DNA from: Prevotella sp.
GTDB taxonomy: Bacteria > Bacteroidota > Bacteroidia > Bacteroidales > Bacteroidaceae
Assembly (NCBI GenBank): GCA_017619375.1
Contig: JAFZSL010000031.1
Location: 1 to 64,000 of the forward strand
Direction: 5' to 3'
Length of the DNA: 64,000 nucleotides
Part shown: piece by piece, positions 1 through 8,984 of the stretch
How the letters are laid out: each line of letters opens with the position of its first letter
Numbering within the stretch: position 1 is the stretch's first letter
The notes under the pieces: model-generated
The model's database searches: none
The model's input: only the letters and a program-made list of their open reading frames with translations
Told to the model about the DNA's origin: nothing
Program-made: the position numbers and the translations under genes

Positions 1-261
1 AAGCAAGCTTGGTCTTCTCTCGCTTAATCGCAACATTGACCTGCGGTCGAAGTTGCTCACGCTCGGCAGACTTCAAGCAAGCTTGGTCTTCTCTCGCTTA
101 ATCGCAACATTGACCTGCGGTCGAAGTTGCTCACGCTCGGCTGACTTCAAGCAAGCTTGGTCTTCTCTCGCTTAATCGCAACATTGACCTGCGGTCGAAG
201 TTGCTCACGCTCGGCTGACTTCAAGCAAGCTTGGTCTTCTCTCGCTTAATCGCAACATTGA
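1..261. repeat. 74-bp tandem repeat, about 3.5 copies, truncated by window edge
   Basis: Copies begin at 1, 75, 149 and 223, each with AAGCAAGCTTGGTC, and the last stops after about 39 bases at 261. The three full copies differ at one base only (A at 68, T at 142 and 216). Because 74 is not a multiple of three, the array cannot encode a peptide repeat in one frame. The array probably continues to the left of the window. There is no spacer/repeat alternation, so it is a minisatellite-like array and not a CRISPR. Confidence 0.95.
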
Positions 262-291
262 AGATTGAAGATTTAAATTCTTCAATCTTCA
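259..291. terminator. 13-bp inverted repeat downstream of the MFS gene
   Basis: Bases 259-271 pair perfectly with 279-291 around a 7-base loop. A T-run follows on the plus strand (292-297). The hairpin sits just past the stop of the minus-strand MFS gene and directly abuts the tandem repeat. It probably ends that transcript, although the T-run is on the other strand. Confidence 0.6.
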
Positions 292-295
292 TTTT

Positions 296-1483
296 TTATC
301 TATTCTTATGCTTCATATACCATTGATGTGCAAAAACCACATAGAACAGGAGTGCCACCACATCAAGAATTAAAGCGATAATCACAACCACCTTCCAAGA
401 GGGCATCCCCTCCAAAATGGGAAAAACTGCACTGAAACATCTTCCCACCCCCAAGAACAAACCCAAAGCCAGTCCCATCTCCCATGCCAGGAAGAACGAA
501 CTTTGAGAAGTTCCCCGCTGACAATGGTCACTCAATTTGATGAAAAACAGCAGGAACCTTGAAGCTATGATACCCGAGCCGAGTCCCACAAGAAGGGGAA
601 TGGTAGTAGAAGTTAAAGCCACCTCCGCCATCATGAGCAACAAAGCGAACCCCACCAACAGCATGCCGGCTATGGCCTCACTCATCAATTCCGCATTGAC
701 GAATACGTATTTCTCCGCCACGATGGCCAACAAGAAACCCACCATAAGCCAAGCGAAGAAAGAGAGATGCTCCATTTCGATGGAGACAATCATTCCCACG
801 GCTGTTGAAACAAAAAAGAGATTGACCATCAAGCGCCACGAAGCAGGTAGCAAGAACCTGTCCAAACTCACCAATTTGATATAATCTCCGGGAGAGCGGA
901 ATGGGCACTTTACAAGCATCACCATCAAGAAAGCAAGTGATGCTAATCCTAACGACATCCATGCAAGCGACCGGACATCGAAGAACTGCATAAGAAGTAG
1001 CGCGAAAAAGGGGCCCAATGCCAGAGCAAACCTTCCAAACCATGCGACAGCATAATTGGCTTCTGTACGTTGATGTGATTCGCATGTGTCGACGACCAAT
1101 GTACTATACAACACCATCTCCGCCAAACCATAACAAATGCCTGTTGCCAACCTCACCCCAATCATCCCACCTACGGGCAAGTGTTCAAATAAAGGGATGG
1201 CCATACACGCCATCACTCCAAGTATGGCATACCAACACACATGGTTGCGCCGATATCGTTCGACAAGATACGAGACGAACATACCCAGAACCATCAAACC
1301 CAAGCCGAAAGATCCAAAAGCCAAAGAAGCCTCATCAGTGGAAACCATGAAAAACGTCATCACCATCTGGACGTTCACAGCCATTCCCAACAGCAAATTG
1401 GCAATGACCAAGAGCCAAAAATCCTTATTCCAAAGGCGTATATGAACGGGAGTATTTTGAGTATACATGGTTATGTCAGTCAA
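296..1483 (-). CDS. MFS transporter, substrate unknown
   Basis: The product is a 395-residue, very hydrophobic protein with about 12 predicted membrane segments in two halves, the size and pattern of major facilitator superfamily carriers. Short basic loops such as VERYRRNH (about residues 73-80) fit the cytoplasmic MFS loops. Nothing in the sequence names the substrate. It overlaps the upstream HAD phosphatase gene by 8 bases and the two are probably translated from one mRNA. The inner-membrane carrier may import or export a compound whose phosphorylated form the HAD enzyme handles, but that link is inference. Confidence 0.75.
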   Translation of the reverse strand: MTDITMYTQNTPVHIRLWNKDFWLLVIANLLLGMAVNVQMVMTFFMVSTDEASLAFGSFGLGLMVLGMFVSYLVERYRRNHVCWYAILGVMACMAIPLFEHLPVGGMIGVRLATGICYGLAEMVLYSTLVVDTCESHQRTEANYAVAWFGRFALALGPFFALLLMQFFDVRSLAWMSLGLASLAFLMVMLVKCPFRSPGDYIKLVSLDRFLLPASWRLMVNLFFVSTAVGMIVSIEMEHLSFFAWLMVGFLLAIVAEKYVFVNAELMSEAIAGMLLVGFALLLMMAEVALTSTTIPLLVGLGSGIIASRFLLFFIKLSDHCQRGTSQSSFFLAWEMGLALGLFLGVGRCFSAVFPILEGMPSWKVVVIIALILDVVALLFYVVFAHQWYMKHKNR

Positions 1484-2156
1484 AGAAAGCCTTTGATCGC
1501 CTTTTCAAATGTTCAGATATCGTAAAGAATAATGTTTCATCAAAATGAGAGAAATCCTCCATGACCACATCACATAACGAGTCAATCTCGACAGCGGGGT
1601 TGGTAGTCGCCAAGCCTACGACAGCCATTCCAGCATGAAGACCCGCCTTCAGTCCATTAAAACTATCCTCAAATACCACGCACTTCTCATCAACGACCCC
1701 CAACCTTGATGCGGCCAGGAAATAACAATCAGGAAAAGGCTTGCTTCGAGTGAAATCCTCCGACGTGAGGACAATGTCAAACATCTGCTTGAATTCAGGA
1801 TGAGCCTTATATACACAGTTGATTTTGGGAATGTTGGAACTCGTTACCAAAGCGGTGGAGACACCTTTCTCCTTCAACCACTGAATGAAATGCACCACCC
1901 CCTTGATGTATGCATAGTCCATCTGCGCCTCAAACGCGTTGAGACGATTCACGATGTCGGCTCTTGCTTCGAGGGAATCGAAGTTGGCGTCGAATATCTG
2001 GTCAAGCGTCTGTCCCTTGATCTTATTCTCCAACCCGGGTTGGTCAGGATGGTATTCACGACATACACTCCCCCAGAAAACGGAATACTGGGCTTCGGTA
2101 TCCACCACTACGCCATCCAAATCGAAAAGGGCTGCTTGAAATGGGAAATCAGTCAT
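1476..2156 (-). CDS. HAD-superfamily hydrolase, beta-phosphoglucomutase-like
   Basis: The 226-residue protein carries the HAD motifs in order. Motif I is FDLDG with D12 and D14. Motif II is the serine in VTSSN. Motif III is the lysine in RSKPFPDCY. Motif IV is FEDSFNGLKAG. The helical cap lies between motif I and II, as in the beta-phosphoglucomutase/phosphatase subfamily. It probably dephosphorylates, or moves the phosphate of, a small sugar phosphate in the cytoplasm; the substrate cannot be read from sequence. It is the first gene of a two-gene unit with the MFS transporter, behind a Bacteroidetes-type promoter. Confidence 0.85.
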   Translation of the reverse strand: MTDFPFQAALFDLDGVVVDTEAQYSVFWGSVCREYHPDQPGLENKIKGQTLDQIFDANFDSLEARADIVNRLNAFEAQMDYAYIKGVVHFIQWLKEKGVSTALVTSSNIPKINCVYKAHPEFKQMFDIVLTSEDFTRSKPFPDCYFLAASRLGVVDEKCVVFEDSFNGLKAGLHAGMAVVGLATTNPAVEIDSLCDVVMEDFSHFDETLFFTISEHLKRRSKAFFD

Positions 2157-2175
2157 ATCATCATCTTTGCGGGTG

Positions 2176-2206
2176 CAAAATTAGCAAAAATTAACGAAGG
2201 AGACAA
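2176..2206 (-). promoter_or_regulatory. Bacteroidetes-type promoter for the HAD-MFS unit
   Basis: On the minus strand TAATTTTG (2183 to 2176) matches the TAnnTTTG -7 box. A TTG lies 20 bases upstream (2206 to 2204) as the -33 element. Transcription would start about 15 bases before the HAD start codon. Confidence 0.6.
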
Positions 2207-2263
2207 GAATGTCTGCATAAAAAGGAAAAAAACGAGACTGAGATGAAAAAAAAGCGTCCAAAA

Positions 2264-2294
2264 TTGCTTTTTATAAGAAAAAACAGTAATTTTG
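2264..2294 (+). promoter_or_regulatory. Bacteroidetes-type promoter for the secreted-protein/nuclease unit
   Basis: TTGC at 2264-2267 and TAATTTTG at 2287-2294 have the expected spacing. A possible TTG start at 2292 falls inside the -7 box, so translation must begin downstream, at the ATG at 2313. Confidence 0.7.
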
Positions 2295-2312
2295 GGGCAA
2301 TCAAACACGACC

Positions 2313-4037
2313 ATGATGAAAAGACTATTACACCTTTTTTTATTGGCCATCCTGCAGGGAACAGTCTTCAAGGCTAATGCCGAGGTTGTATCCATCAACC
2401 TAAGCGCCCAAGGCTATACCAATGCACAGGACGTCAGTACACTGACAAAAGATGGCTTCACACTCACTTTCAACAAAGGAACCGGCAGCAACGGTCCCAA
2501 ATACTACACCACAGGCAATGCCGTCAGGCTTTACGGTGGCAATACACTCACCGTGAGCACCGCTACGAACAACATCACCCAAATCAAGATGACATTTGCA
2601 AGTAGCTACAGTCCCTCAAGCGAAAATTTCAGAGTTGATTGTGGAACGGCCACACTTGGCACCACTACGATTTGGAGCGGAAGTTCCAACACCGTGGTCT
2701 TCACCAACACGGCATCAAGCGGGCATTGGCGTCTCCAAACCATCACGATAACATATGAGGCCCAAACCGAAACACTATCCAAAGTTAGTTCGCTATCAGC
2801 CTTGCGCGAACTCGCCGATGGCACGAAGGCAAGGCTCACCCTTGGCCGTGACAACCCTGGAAAGATACAATATGTGCACGAAGGAGATGTCATCACTGCG
2901 TACGTCCGTGACAACGACATGGCCGTAAGTTTCAAGGATTTCCTCCCTGATGATGCGGGGTGGCACACGAGCAGTGGCGGTGCCCTCATCGGCAGCGTGG
3001 ATGGAGAATACCACCTGAACAACGGTATGCCGGAATTCACCCATATCAACACCTCCATCGCCGACTCCATCCTCTGCCTGGACTATTGGGAAATGCCCGC
3101 TCCGCGTTTGATTAGCGACCTGTCAGACCTGTCAGACGTCACCTACCGCGCCGACTTTGTAACAGTAGAAAATGTCTCCATAGGCACCAACGACCAAGGT
3201 TATTATTTGGAAAGCGATGGACAAACAGTCACCATGGACAATTATTTCGGAATGAGCTACATCATCCCCGACGACCTCAGGGGAAGGACTTTCAATGTAG
3301 CCGGTATCCTGGACGCCTCCGAGGATGGCAACAGTTCGGTCCTCCATTACACACAAATCGATGAAATCGTTCCTGAAATCGCTTTGGGTGAGACACTCCA
3401 TACCAATTTAGCCACCATAGGTACCTACAATAACAGGGTGGTCAACGTCACCGTTGACAGGAGCCTTGTCACCAATACATGGAACACGCTGTGCCTACCA
3501 TTCGACATCCTTTGCTTCTCCGACGTCGTGTCTTCTGCCAAACTGGCAGAGTTCACCGGTTACAATGCCGCCGACAATTGTTTGGAGTTCACCTCAGTGC
3601 AAGACCTTCAGGCCGGTGTTCCCTACCTCGTTTTCCCCGACGAGGGAGTTGATGAAATCACCATTCTGGGAGCCAACATCAAAAGCGGCCTTTCACCCGT
3701 TGTCATCGGTACCTACGAGATGGTGGGCGTTTATGAGCCCACCACACTCTACGCCGGTGACCCCAACGTGCTATTCCTTGGAGAGAACAACACGCTCTAC
3801 TATCCCAACGTCACCAACGATTTGAAAGCGTTTCGCGCATATTTCCAGACGACGAACTCACAACCCGCCAACATCTTCGTGGACGGTGTGATGACCAACA
3901 TCACCACCGCGACGGTTGACGACCAGTCGCCAGACAGCCCAATCTACAACATCGGAGGCCAGATGGTAAGCACCTCCAACGGCAAGCTCCAGAAAGGCGT
4001 CTATGTAAAAGCAGGCAACAAAATAGTCATCAGGTAA
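2313..4037 (+). CDS. secreted protein with type IX sorting-like C-terminus and OB-fold-like region
   Basis: The 574-residue product begins with a signal peptide (MMKRLLHLFLLAIL...KANA). A beta-rich region of about 120 residues follows. Next is a stretch around EGDVITAYVRDND that resembles the OB-fold modules often joined to Bacteroidetes extracellular nucleases. The last ~35 residues (YNIGGQMV...KGVYVKAGNKIVIR) look like a type A sorting signal for type IX secretion. The ATG at 2313 was chosen because the upstream in-frame TTG lies inside the promoter. The nuclease gene starts 15 bases after the stop, with GAGGAGG between, so the two are very likely co-transcribed. I do not recognise a catalytic domain; a binding role on the cell surface is an inference. 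Confidence 0.75.
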   Translation: MMKRLLHLFLLAILQGTVFKANAEVVSINLSAQGYTNAQDVSTLTKDGFTLTFNKGTGSNGPKYYTTGNAVRLYGGNTLTVSTATNNITQIKMTFASSYSPSSENFRVDCGTATLGTTTIWSGSSNTVVFTNTASSGHWRLQTITITYEAQTETLSKVSSLSALRELADGTKARLTLGRDNPGKIQYVHEGDVITAYVRDNDMAVSFKDFLPDDAGWHTSSGGALIGSVDGEYHLNNGMPEFTHINTSIADSILCLDYWEMPAPRLISDLSDLSDVTYRADFVTVENVSIGTNDQGYYLESDGQTVTMDNYFGMSYIIPDDLRGRTFNVAGILDASEDGNSSVLHYTQIDEIVPEIALGETLHTNLATIGTYNNRVVNVTVDRSLVTNTWNTLCLPFDILCFSDVVSSAKLAEFTGYNAADNCLEFTSVQDLQAGVPYLVFPDEGVDEITILGANIKSGLSPVVIGTYEMVGVYEPTTLYAGDPNVLFLGENNTLYYPNVTNDLKAFRAYFQTTNSQPANIFVDGVMTNITTATVDDQSPDSPIYNIGGQMVSTSNGKLQKGVYVKAGNKIVIR

Positions 4038-4052
4038 CGAGGAGGACGAACA

Positions 4053-5093
4053 ATGAAAAGATACATCATCATACTCGCCACACTGCTGACCTCACTCACG
4101 GCAATGGCACAGGAAGAGAGAGACACCGTCGTCATCACGTTGCAGGATGGCTCTGAGGTGAGATATACCGACGACCAATTCGATCGAGTGCAAATCATCT
4201 TCAACCTAAGATATGGCGTGAAAGTCTATCTTAAGAATGGCAAGTCAAAAGACTACCTGGCCACAAAAGTGGAGGTTCATGAATACAATGGAGGAGGTGG
4301 CGTTGTGACCGACAACAACATCAACCGCAACCTCTATCGTGCAAAACTCCTGGAATATCCCCATTTGGCCGCTGATTCGACAATGAACCAACTCATCATC
4401 AAATCAACCGATGACTACGGCATTACCTTCAGTTTGGAATGGAGCTATGCCGACAAGGCCAATCGCTGGACGTGCTATCAGATGCATTCAGGAAACAACA
4501 TGAAAAATGTTACCAGGAGCAACGACCCATGGACGACTGACACAGAAATACCTACGAAATATCGTACATATAAAAGCGACTTTACCAATTCTGACAACAT
4601 CTCTAAAGGTCACCTTTGTCCCTCCCAGGACCGTCTTTGCTCTGAGGCCCAAAACGCGCAGACATTCTTCATGAGCAATATCCAGCCACAGTGGCAATTA
4701 CACAATGGTGGAATCTGGCTGAGATTAGAGAACCTTATAAGACCCTGGTCTCAAAAATGCGATACTTTATATGTGGTAAAGGCAGCTACCATTACCCCAG
4801 ACATGGTATATGATTTCAAATTAAATGACAAACTTCTCGTGCCCAAGTATTTCTATATGGCTCTTTTGGCATATGACAAATCTACCGACACCTACCAAGC
4901 CATGGGACTATGGACCTACCACGAAAAGAGGACAGACTCTAACACGAACTATGGTGATTACGCCATCACCATCGACGAGTTGGAAAGCAGGACGGGTATC
5001 GACTTCTTCTGCAACCTGCCTGACGACATAGAAAATCAAGTTGAGCGTAGTCTCAACCTGAATTATTGGGGAATCAAGAAATCGTCACCATAA
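4053..5093 (+). CDS. secreted DNA/RNA non-specific endonuclease (NUC1 family)
   Basis: The 346-residue product has a clear signal peptide ending MAQ at residue 20. The His-Me finger nuclease core is KGHLCPSQDR, with H187 as the predicted general base. It is followed by MSNIQPQWQLHNGGIW, with N209 and N218 as the usual metal-binding region. The family motif is DRGH; here the arginine is a lysine (S-K-G-H), a mild deviation. It should cleave extracellular DNA and RNA for nutrient scavenging. It has no type IX sorting tail of its own, unlike its upstream neighbour. Confidence 0.88.
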   Translation: MKRYIIILATLLTSLTAMAQEERDTVVITLQDGSEVRYTDDQFDRVQIIFNLRYGVKVYLKNGKSKDYLATKVEVHEYNGGGGVVTDNNINRNLYRAKLLEYPHLAADSTMNQLIIKSTDDYGITFSLEWSYADKANRWTCYQMHSGNNMKNVTRSNDPWTTDTEIPTKYRTYKSDFTNSDNISKGHLCPSQDRLCSEAQNAQTFFMSNIQPQWQLHNGGIWLRLENLIRPWSQKCDTLYVVKAATITPDMVYDFKLNDKLLVPKYFYMALLAYDKSTDTYQAMGLWTYHEKRTDSNTNYGDYAITIDELESRTGIDFFCNLPDDIENQVERSLNLNYWGIKKSSP

Positions 5094-5126
5094 CCGTATT
5101 TGTCAACTTAGTTATCGCGAATTAAA

Positions 5127-5184
5127 GAATTAGAGAATTACCGTTTAAATCATCTTCGGATGACAACAGGTAATTCTCTAATTC
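5127..5184. repeat. 16-bp perfect inverted repeat between convergent genes
   Basis: GAATTAGAGAATTACC at 5127-5142 is repeated inverted at 5169-5184 with a 26-base loop. It lies between the nuclease stop and the dnaJ-like stop. There is no strong T-run on either side. It may still act as a bidirectional terminator or be a scattered repeat. Confidence 0.6.
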
Positions 5185-5218
5185 GTTATGGACTCTGATC
5201 CTTTTGGACTCTGATTCA

Positions 5219-5896
5219 TCAGCCCATCCTCATTTGCATGAGAAGTTGTTTCTGCTTTTCGCTCAAGTTGGTTGGCAATTTCACATTGTAGGTGATGATG
5301 AGGTTTCCAAAAGTGCCATCCCCCCTGTCAAGACCTTTTCCCTTGATTCTCACCTTGGTGCCATTCTGCGTTTCAGGTTTCACCTTGAGTTTGATTTTCG
5401 AACCGTTGTTGATAGCGACGACCACCTCTCCTCCCAGCAAAGCAGTATAAAGGTCGATATCGACCGTTGCCATGACCTCACCTTTGTTCTGACGCGTGGT
5501 CGTCCGTTTGCGTGAAGATGAACCCCTATTCCCGAAAATCTGCTCGAAGAAACTGCTAAAGCCCCCACCACCCTGGCTGAAGACGGAGAAATCGAAACCG
5601 TCGAAGGGAGAGCCTCCCCCACCCGACTGCCAGTATTGTCCGCCTCCGCCAGCATTCTCAAAAGCCTCTGCCTGACGCCATTGTTCGCCATACTTGTCAT
5701 ATTTCGCACGTTTCTCCGGATCACCGATTACCTCATACGCCTCTGTAAGCGCTTGGAACTTGGCCTTTGCCTTAGGGTCATCAGGATGCAGGTCAGGATG
5801 GAATTGCTTGGCTCTTTTCAGGTAAGCCTTCTTCACCTCATTCTGTGGGATGTTCTTGTCAACACCCAGTATCTTGTAATAGTCTATGAATGCCAT
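5219..5896 (-). CDS. short DnaJ/CbpA-like co-chaperone
   Basis: The 225-residue protein has an N-terminal J domain (residues 5-70) with the HPD motif at 33-35, which stimulates DnaK ATPase. A Gly/Phe-rich linker follows (about 79-131). A single C-terminal substrate-binding subdomain comes next (about 140-215). The zinc-finger cysteines of DnaJ are absent. At 225 residues it is shorter than CbpA (about 300), apparently missing the second C-terminal subdomain and dimerisation tail. It stands alone between fkp and the nuclease unit. A sigma-54-like promoter lies directly upstream, and AAGGAGG sits before the ATG. Confidence 0.9.
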   Translation of the reverse strand: MAFIDYYKILGVDKNIPQNEVKKAYLKRAKQFHPDLHPDDPKAKAKFQALTEAYEVIGDPEKRAKYDKYGEQWRQAEAFENAGGGGQYWQSGGGGSPFDGFDFSVFSQGGGGFSSFFEQIFGNRGSSSRKRTTTRQNKGEVMATVDIDLYTALLGGEVVVAINNGSKIKLKVKPETQNGTKVRIKGKGLDRGDGTFGNLIITYNVKLPTNLSEKQKQLLMQMRMG

Positions 5897-5923
5897 AATA
5901 TGCCTCCTTTTTTACCAAATCAA

Positions 5924-5939
5924 TGCAAAAAACGTGCCA
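5924..5939 (-). promoter_or_regulatory. sigma-54 (RpoN)-like -24/-12 promoter upstream of the dnaJ-like gene
   Basis: Read on the minus strand, 5939 to 5924 is TGGCACGTTTTTTGCA. This matches the sigma-54 consensus TGGCACGNNNNTTGCW, with GG and GC 12 bases apart. The start site would fall near 5913, leaving a leader of about 17 bases with a strong ribosome site before the ATG at 5896. No TAnnTTTG box is seen in this gap. The match is direct; its use by RpoN is inference. Confidence 0.55.
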
Positions 5940-6092
5940 TTTTTTACACCTACAATATTCTATCACCCTTATTGGCAGCAAGCGAGCACAAGCCCACCCC
6001 TACGACTTCAAGGGGATCTTGGTTAAAAGGATATTCCCAAAATTCTCAAATTAGGCATAAAGGCCTGAACAAAGCAAGTCTCCAATTTATAA

Positions 6093-8933
6093 TCAGCTTC
6101 TGCTGACTTGCAATCCTGTACGGCTTAATTGCATGTCAACAAACCTTGCATTGTTATTCAAGCGGTTGGCCAAAAGGGTTTGTCGGATACGGGCGGCAGC
6201 TTCGGGGTCTTTGGCCACCATGTAGAGGTATCCTCCGCCACCAGCCCCGGGAAGTTTGTATCCCAAGCAGTAGTCATGGATCATACTGGTAAGTTTTTCC
6301 ACTTCTGGAGGATTGGTGCCGCTGTCAAGGAGCTGGTTCTGCTCCCATGTTTTCGCCACAAGTTTTCCCATCTTGACAAAGTCGTTTCGTTGGATGGCTT
6401 CATACATATCGATGGCATGTTCTTTCATGGTGCGCAACAACTGCAATTGATCATGGTTGTTGAGGAACATCCTTCTCACAATCTCAGCCAGGATGTTTTT
6501 CGCCGTTCGCGTGATGCCAGTATAGAAAAGCAAGTGGCACGACTTGTAGTCAGGCAACGTATATATTTCCGATGGTAGCCACCTGACAGTGGGACATTGG
6601 TCGAAACCGCTTGATGTCTGCAAAAGTTTGGCTCCATGCAGCAAGCCACCGAACTGGTCTTGCCATCCTCCTCCCGTGGTGAGCAATTGTTCTAAGACGA
6701 GCGTGCGATACCCTATCTCATGCTTGTCCCACATCAGTCCGCAGAAATCGTTGAGCGCCCCCAGGACGGTTGCTGCGAGAATGCTGCTTGTGCCCAATCC
6801 ACTGCCAGCGGGAATGGCGGAAAGAAGAGTGAGTTCAATACCGCATCCAAATGCTCGTAATTGCTCTTCCAACGATGCAAATGCAAGAGTGGAGAAACCG
6901 GGTTGGAATCCAGCCAGCACCATCGCCGCCTTCGGGATGGAGAAAGGACTACCGACATGATGGAAGTCAGCCAGTTGCTCATACGAGGTCACCGTCTCCG
7001 CAGCGCCGAGGTCGATGCTTCTAAGCACCACCTTGAAATCTTTAGAAGGTCTCACATAAGCTTGTATGGGTGGTTGGCCATTGAGTTCGATGGCGATGTT
7101 CACCACATCACCTCCCTCCATGAGACAGAAAGGCGGTGTGTCCGTCCAGCCGCCAGCGATGTCGATACGCACTGGACTTCTCCCCCACACGATTTGGTCG
7201 GCATAGACCGACATGACAGGTTGCTGCTTGGTGGCCAAGGCATTGGCGGTAAGTCCGTCCTTAAGCAGTTGGAAGGCCTTCACCTCCTGTTGTTCCCCGG
7301 AAAGGCCTTTAAGCGAACGCAACCTTGCCCTGAACATAGCATCGTGTATTCTTGTCATCAAAGGTTCGTTCTCTGGGAGAGGATGCGGTTCTGCGATGTT
7401 GGAATGTGCGAAGTCATTGGCCGCGTCGTCCAAGTCCACTTGGTAGAAGATGCTATGTTGGTAATTCTGTGCGATGAAAGGCCAGTTGAACATACGGTTT
7501 TCCGTTCTCTGTTGAGTCAGCCTTACCAAGTTGGCATTGAGGGATATTTCATCGGCGCTCATTTTCTTGGCATCATTCCAAATCATCCTGCCGCCATCCT
7601 GCCAATACTCTGAAAGCATCCAACGCAACACCAGCCCCATGTCACGTACGTTGTCCACCACGGGAAAGATTTTTGCTTTCTGCAAGTCTTCCCTACCTTC
7701 GATGGAGAAGATGTCGAGCCCTCGACGTTTCGCCCATTCCACGAAGGGCTGGCCAATGAAAGAGGTGTCAGGGGCGGATAAGTCTCCACGGAAGATGTCA
7801 TTGTATGCATAAGGCCTTACCACCCATTGAGTCTCGCCCACAGGCACAATATCAATGCATTGCGAAGGTTCGAGTCTCAACCGCCAATTGTTTTCCGGCA
7901 CCCCTGTCACGACATGGTCACACGAGAGTTTCCATTGCTCTGAAATACAGCTGTTCTCTATCCAGAGGTTTTGGTTGTCAAGTTCGTAATTCACCCACAC
8001 CTGTGCGTTCTGCACGATGATGGAAGGGTGCGGCTTTCGTGACTTGTGCATGATTTCCCTCTGATCGTTCACCAAGTTTTGTATGGCCAAGGTCGAGGAG
8101 ATGAGTTCATGACTCGTTCCAAAATGATAAAACTCACCACCCGGCAATGGCAGGACAACCACTTTGAGCGCATTGACATCCTCGTCGACAATGACGGGAT
8201 GTGTGCCCAAAGCGCCACCGAAAGTAGTGTACATGTCATATTCCACGACCTCTCCATTACGCTCGCTATGGTTCATCAACACGTTTACGGCCTTGTCACT
8301 GAACAGCCATACACCGATGTCGGTGAGATAATAATGGTCGTGGCGCAGTTGGCTGAGTTTTGCGTTTGACGGCTTTTGAAGCATGCATTTCAGGGTAGCC
8401 GGAGAATGTCGGTCAGCCACGAAAACCCCGTGCGAAGTGGCGATCTCATCACTGAGCCATAATCCGAAGCAGACCACGTCGGCATCAGGTATTTCGGGCA
8501 GTTGTTGTGTGGCGCGTATGAACACGTCGCCGCTGACTACCATGGTGTGCAGGCTTTCCGGCGCGACACGCATGATGCGCTCGTATAAGGGTACTTGAAG
8601 CGACAACAGGTCTTGTGAAAGCTTTTGTCCTCTTTCCCATCTAAACACGGGTATGGGGGTTAGCACTTTCCCTGAGGGGGCATATGCGGGCAATCTTCTA
8701 CTCTGCCCCCCTGCATGCAACAACAGGCGTCTGTCAGAGGCGAGCCATTGCATGAAGTCAGTATCCGGAGCTTCAACCTTATGGCATTGCCTAAGCAACC
8801 ACGTCGTTCCTCCTCCACTACCGAGTTTGCGCCCAACTGGATCGTTGGTGCAGAACCACTGCTTCGGGTCATATCCGGTGATTTGATGGAAACAGTCCAC
8901 CAGGTTTGGGGGAAGTGAAAGGAGCTTTTGCAT
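6093..8933 (-). CDS. fkp: bifunctional L-fucokinase / GDP-L-fucose pyrophosphorylase
   Basis: The 946-residue length matches Bacteroides Fkp (about 949). The N-terminal half is the pyrophosphorylase: LGSGGGTT at 37-44 and the nucleotide loop AGGQSRRLPAYAPSGK at about 74-89. The C-terminal half is a GHMP sugar kinase: SPVRIDIAGGWTDTPP at 586-601, the ATP loop IPAGSGLGTSS at 707-717, and LPGAGGGGYL at about 894-903. It phosphorylates scavenged L-fucose and couples it to GTP to give GDP-fucose for surface glycans and glycoproteins. It starts 51 bases after the yfhO-like stop with no clear promoter, so the two genes probably form an operon. Confidence 0.96.
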   Translation of the reverse strand: MQKLLSLPPNLVDCFHQITGYDPKQWFCTNDPVGRKLGSGGGTTWLLRQCHKVEAPDTDFMQWLASDRRLLLHAGGQSRRLPAYAPSGKVLTPIPVFRWERGQKLSQDLLSLQVPLYERIMRVAPESLHTMVVSGDVFIRATQQLPEIPDADVVCFGLWLSDEIATSHGVFVADRHSPATLKCMLQKPSNAKLSQLRHDHYYLTDIGVWLFSDKAVNVLMNHSERNGEVVEYDMYTTFGGALGTHPVIVDEDVNALKVVVLPLPGGEFYHFGTSHELISSTLAIQNLVNDQREIMHKSRKPHPSIIVQNAQVWVNYELDNQNLWIENSCISEQWKLSCDHVVTGVPENNWRLRLEPSQCIDIVPVGETQWVVRPYAYNDIFRGDLSAPDTSFIGQPFVEWAKRRGLDIFSIEGREDLQKAKIFPVVDNVRDMGLVLRWMLSEYWQDGGRMIWNDAKKMSADEISLNANLVRLTQQRTENRMFNWPFIAQNYQHSIFYQVDLDDAANDFAHSNIAEPHPLPENEPLMTRIHDAMFRARLRSLKGLSGEQQEVKAFQLLKDGLTANALATKQQPVMSVYADQIVWGRSPVRIDIAGGWTDTPPFCLMEGGDVVNIAIELNGQPPIQAYVRPSKDFKVVLRSIDLGAAETVTSYEQLADFHHVGSPFSIPKAAMVLAGFQPGFSTLAFASLEEQLRAFGCGIELTLLSAIPAGSGLGTSSILAATVLGALNDFCGLMWDKHEIGYRTLVLEQLLTTGGGWQDQFGGLLHGAKLLQTSSGFDQCPTVRWLPSEIYTLPDYKSCHLLFYTGITRTAKNILAEIVRRMFLNNHDQLQLLRTMKEHAIDMYEAIQRNDFVKMGKLVAKTWEQNQLLDSGTNPPEVEKLTSMIHDYCLGYKLPGAGGGGYLYMVAKDPEAAARIRQTLLANRLNNNARFVDMQLSRTGLQVSRS

Positions 8934-8984
8934 ATGGTGAAACCTATTCTTATAACCAAGGAGGTCTTAGGAGGAACTTGAATC

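Noticed and set aside
1-261. CRISPR array
   Set aside because: The 74-base units are joined directly with no variable spacers, and no cas genes are present.
2292-2312. TTG start for the secreted protein at 2292
   Set aside because: It lies inside the TAnnTTTG box and would add residues before a normal signal peptide; the ATG at 2313 fits.
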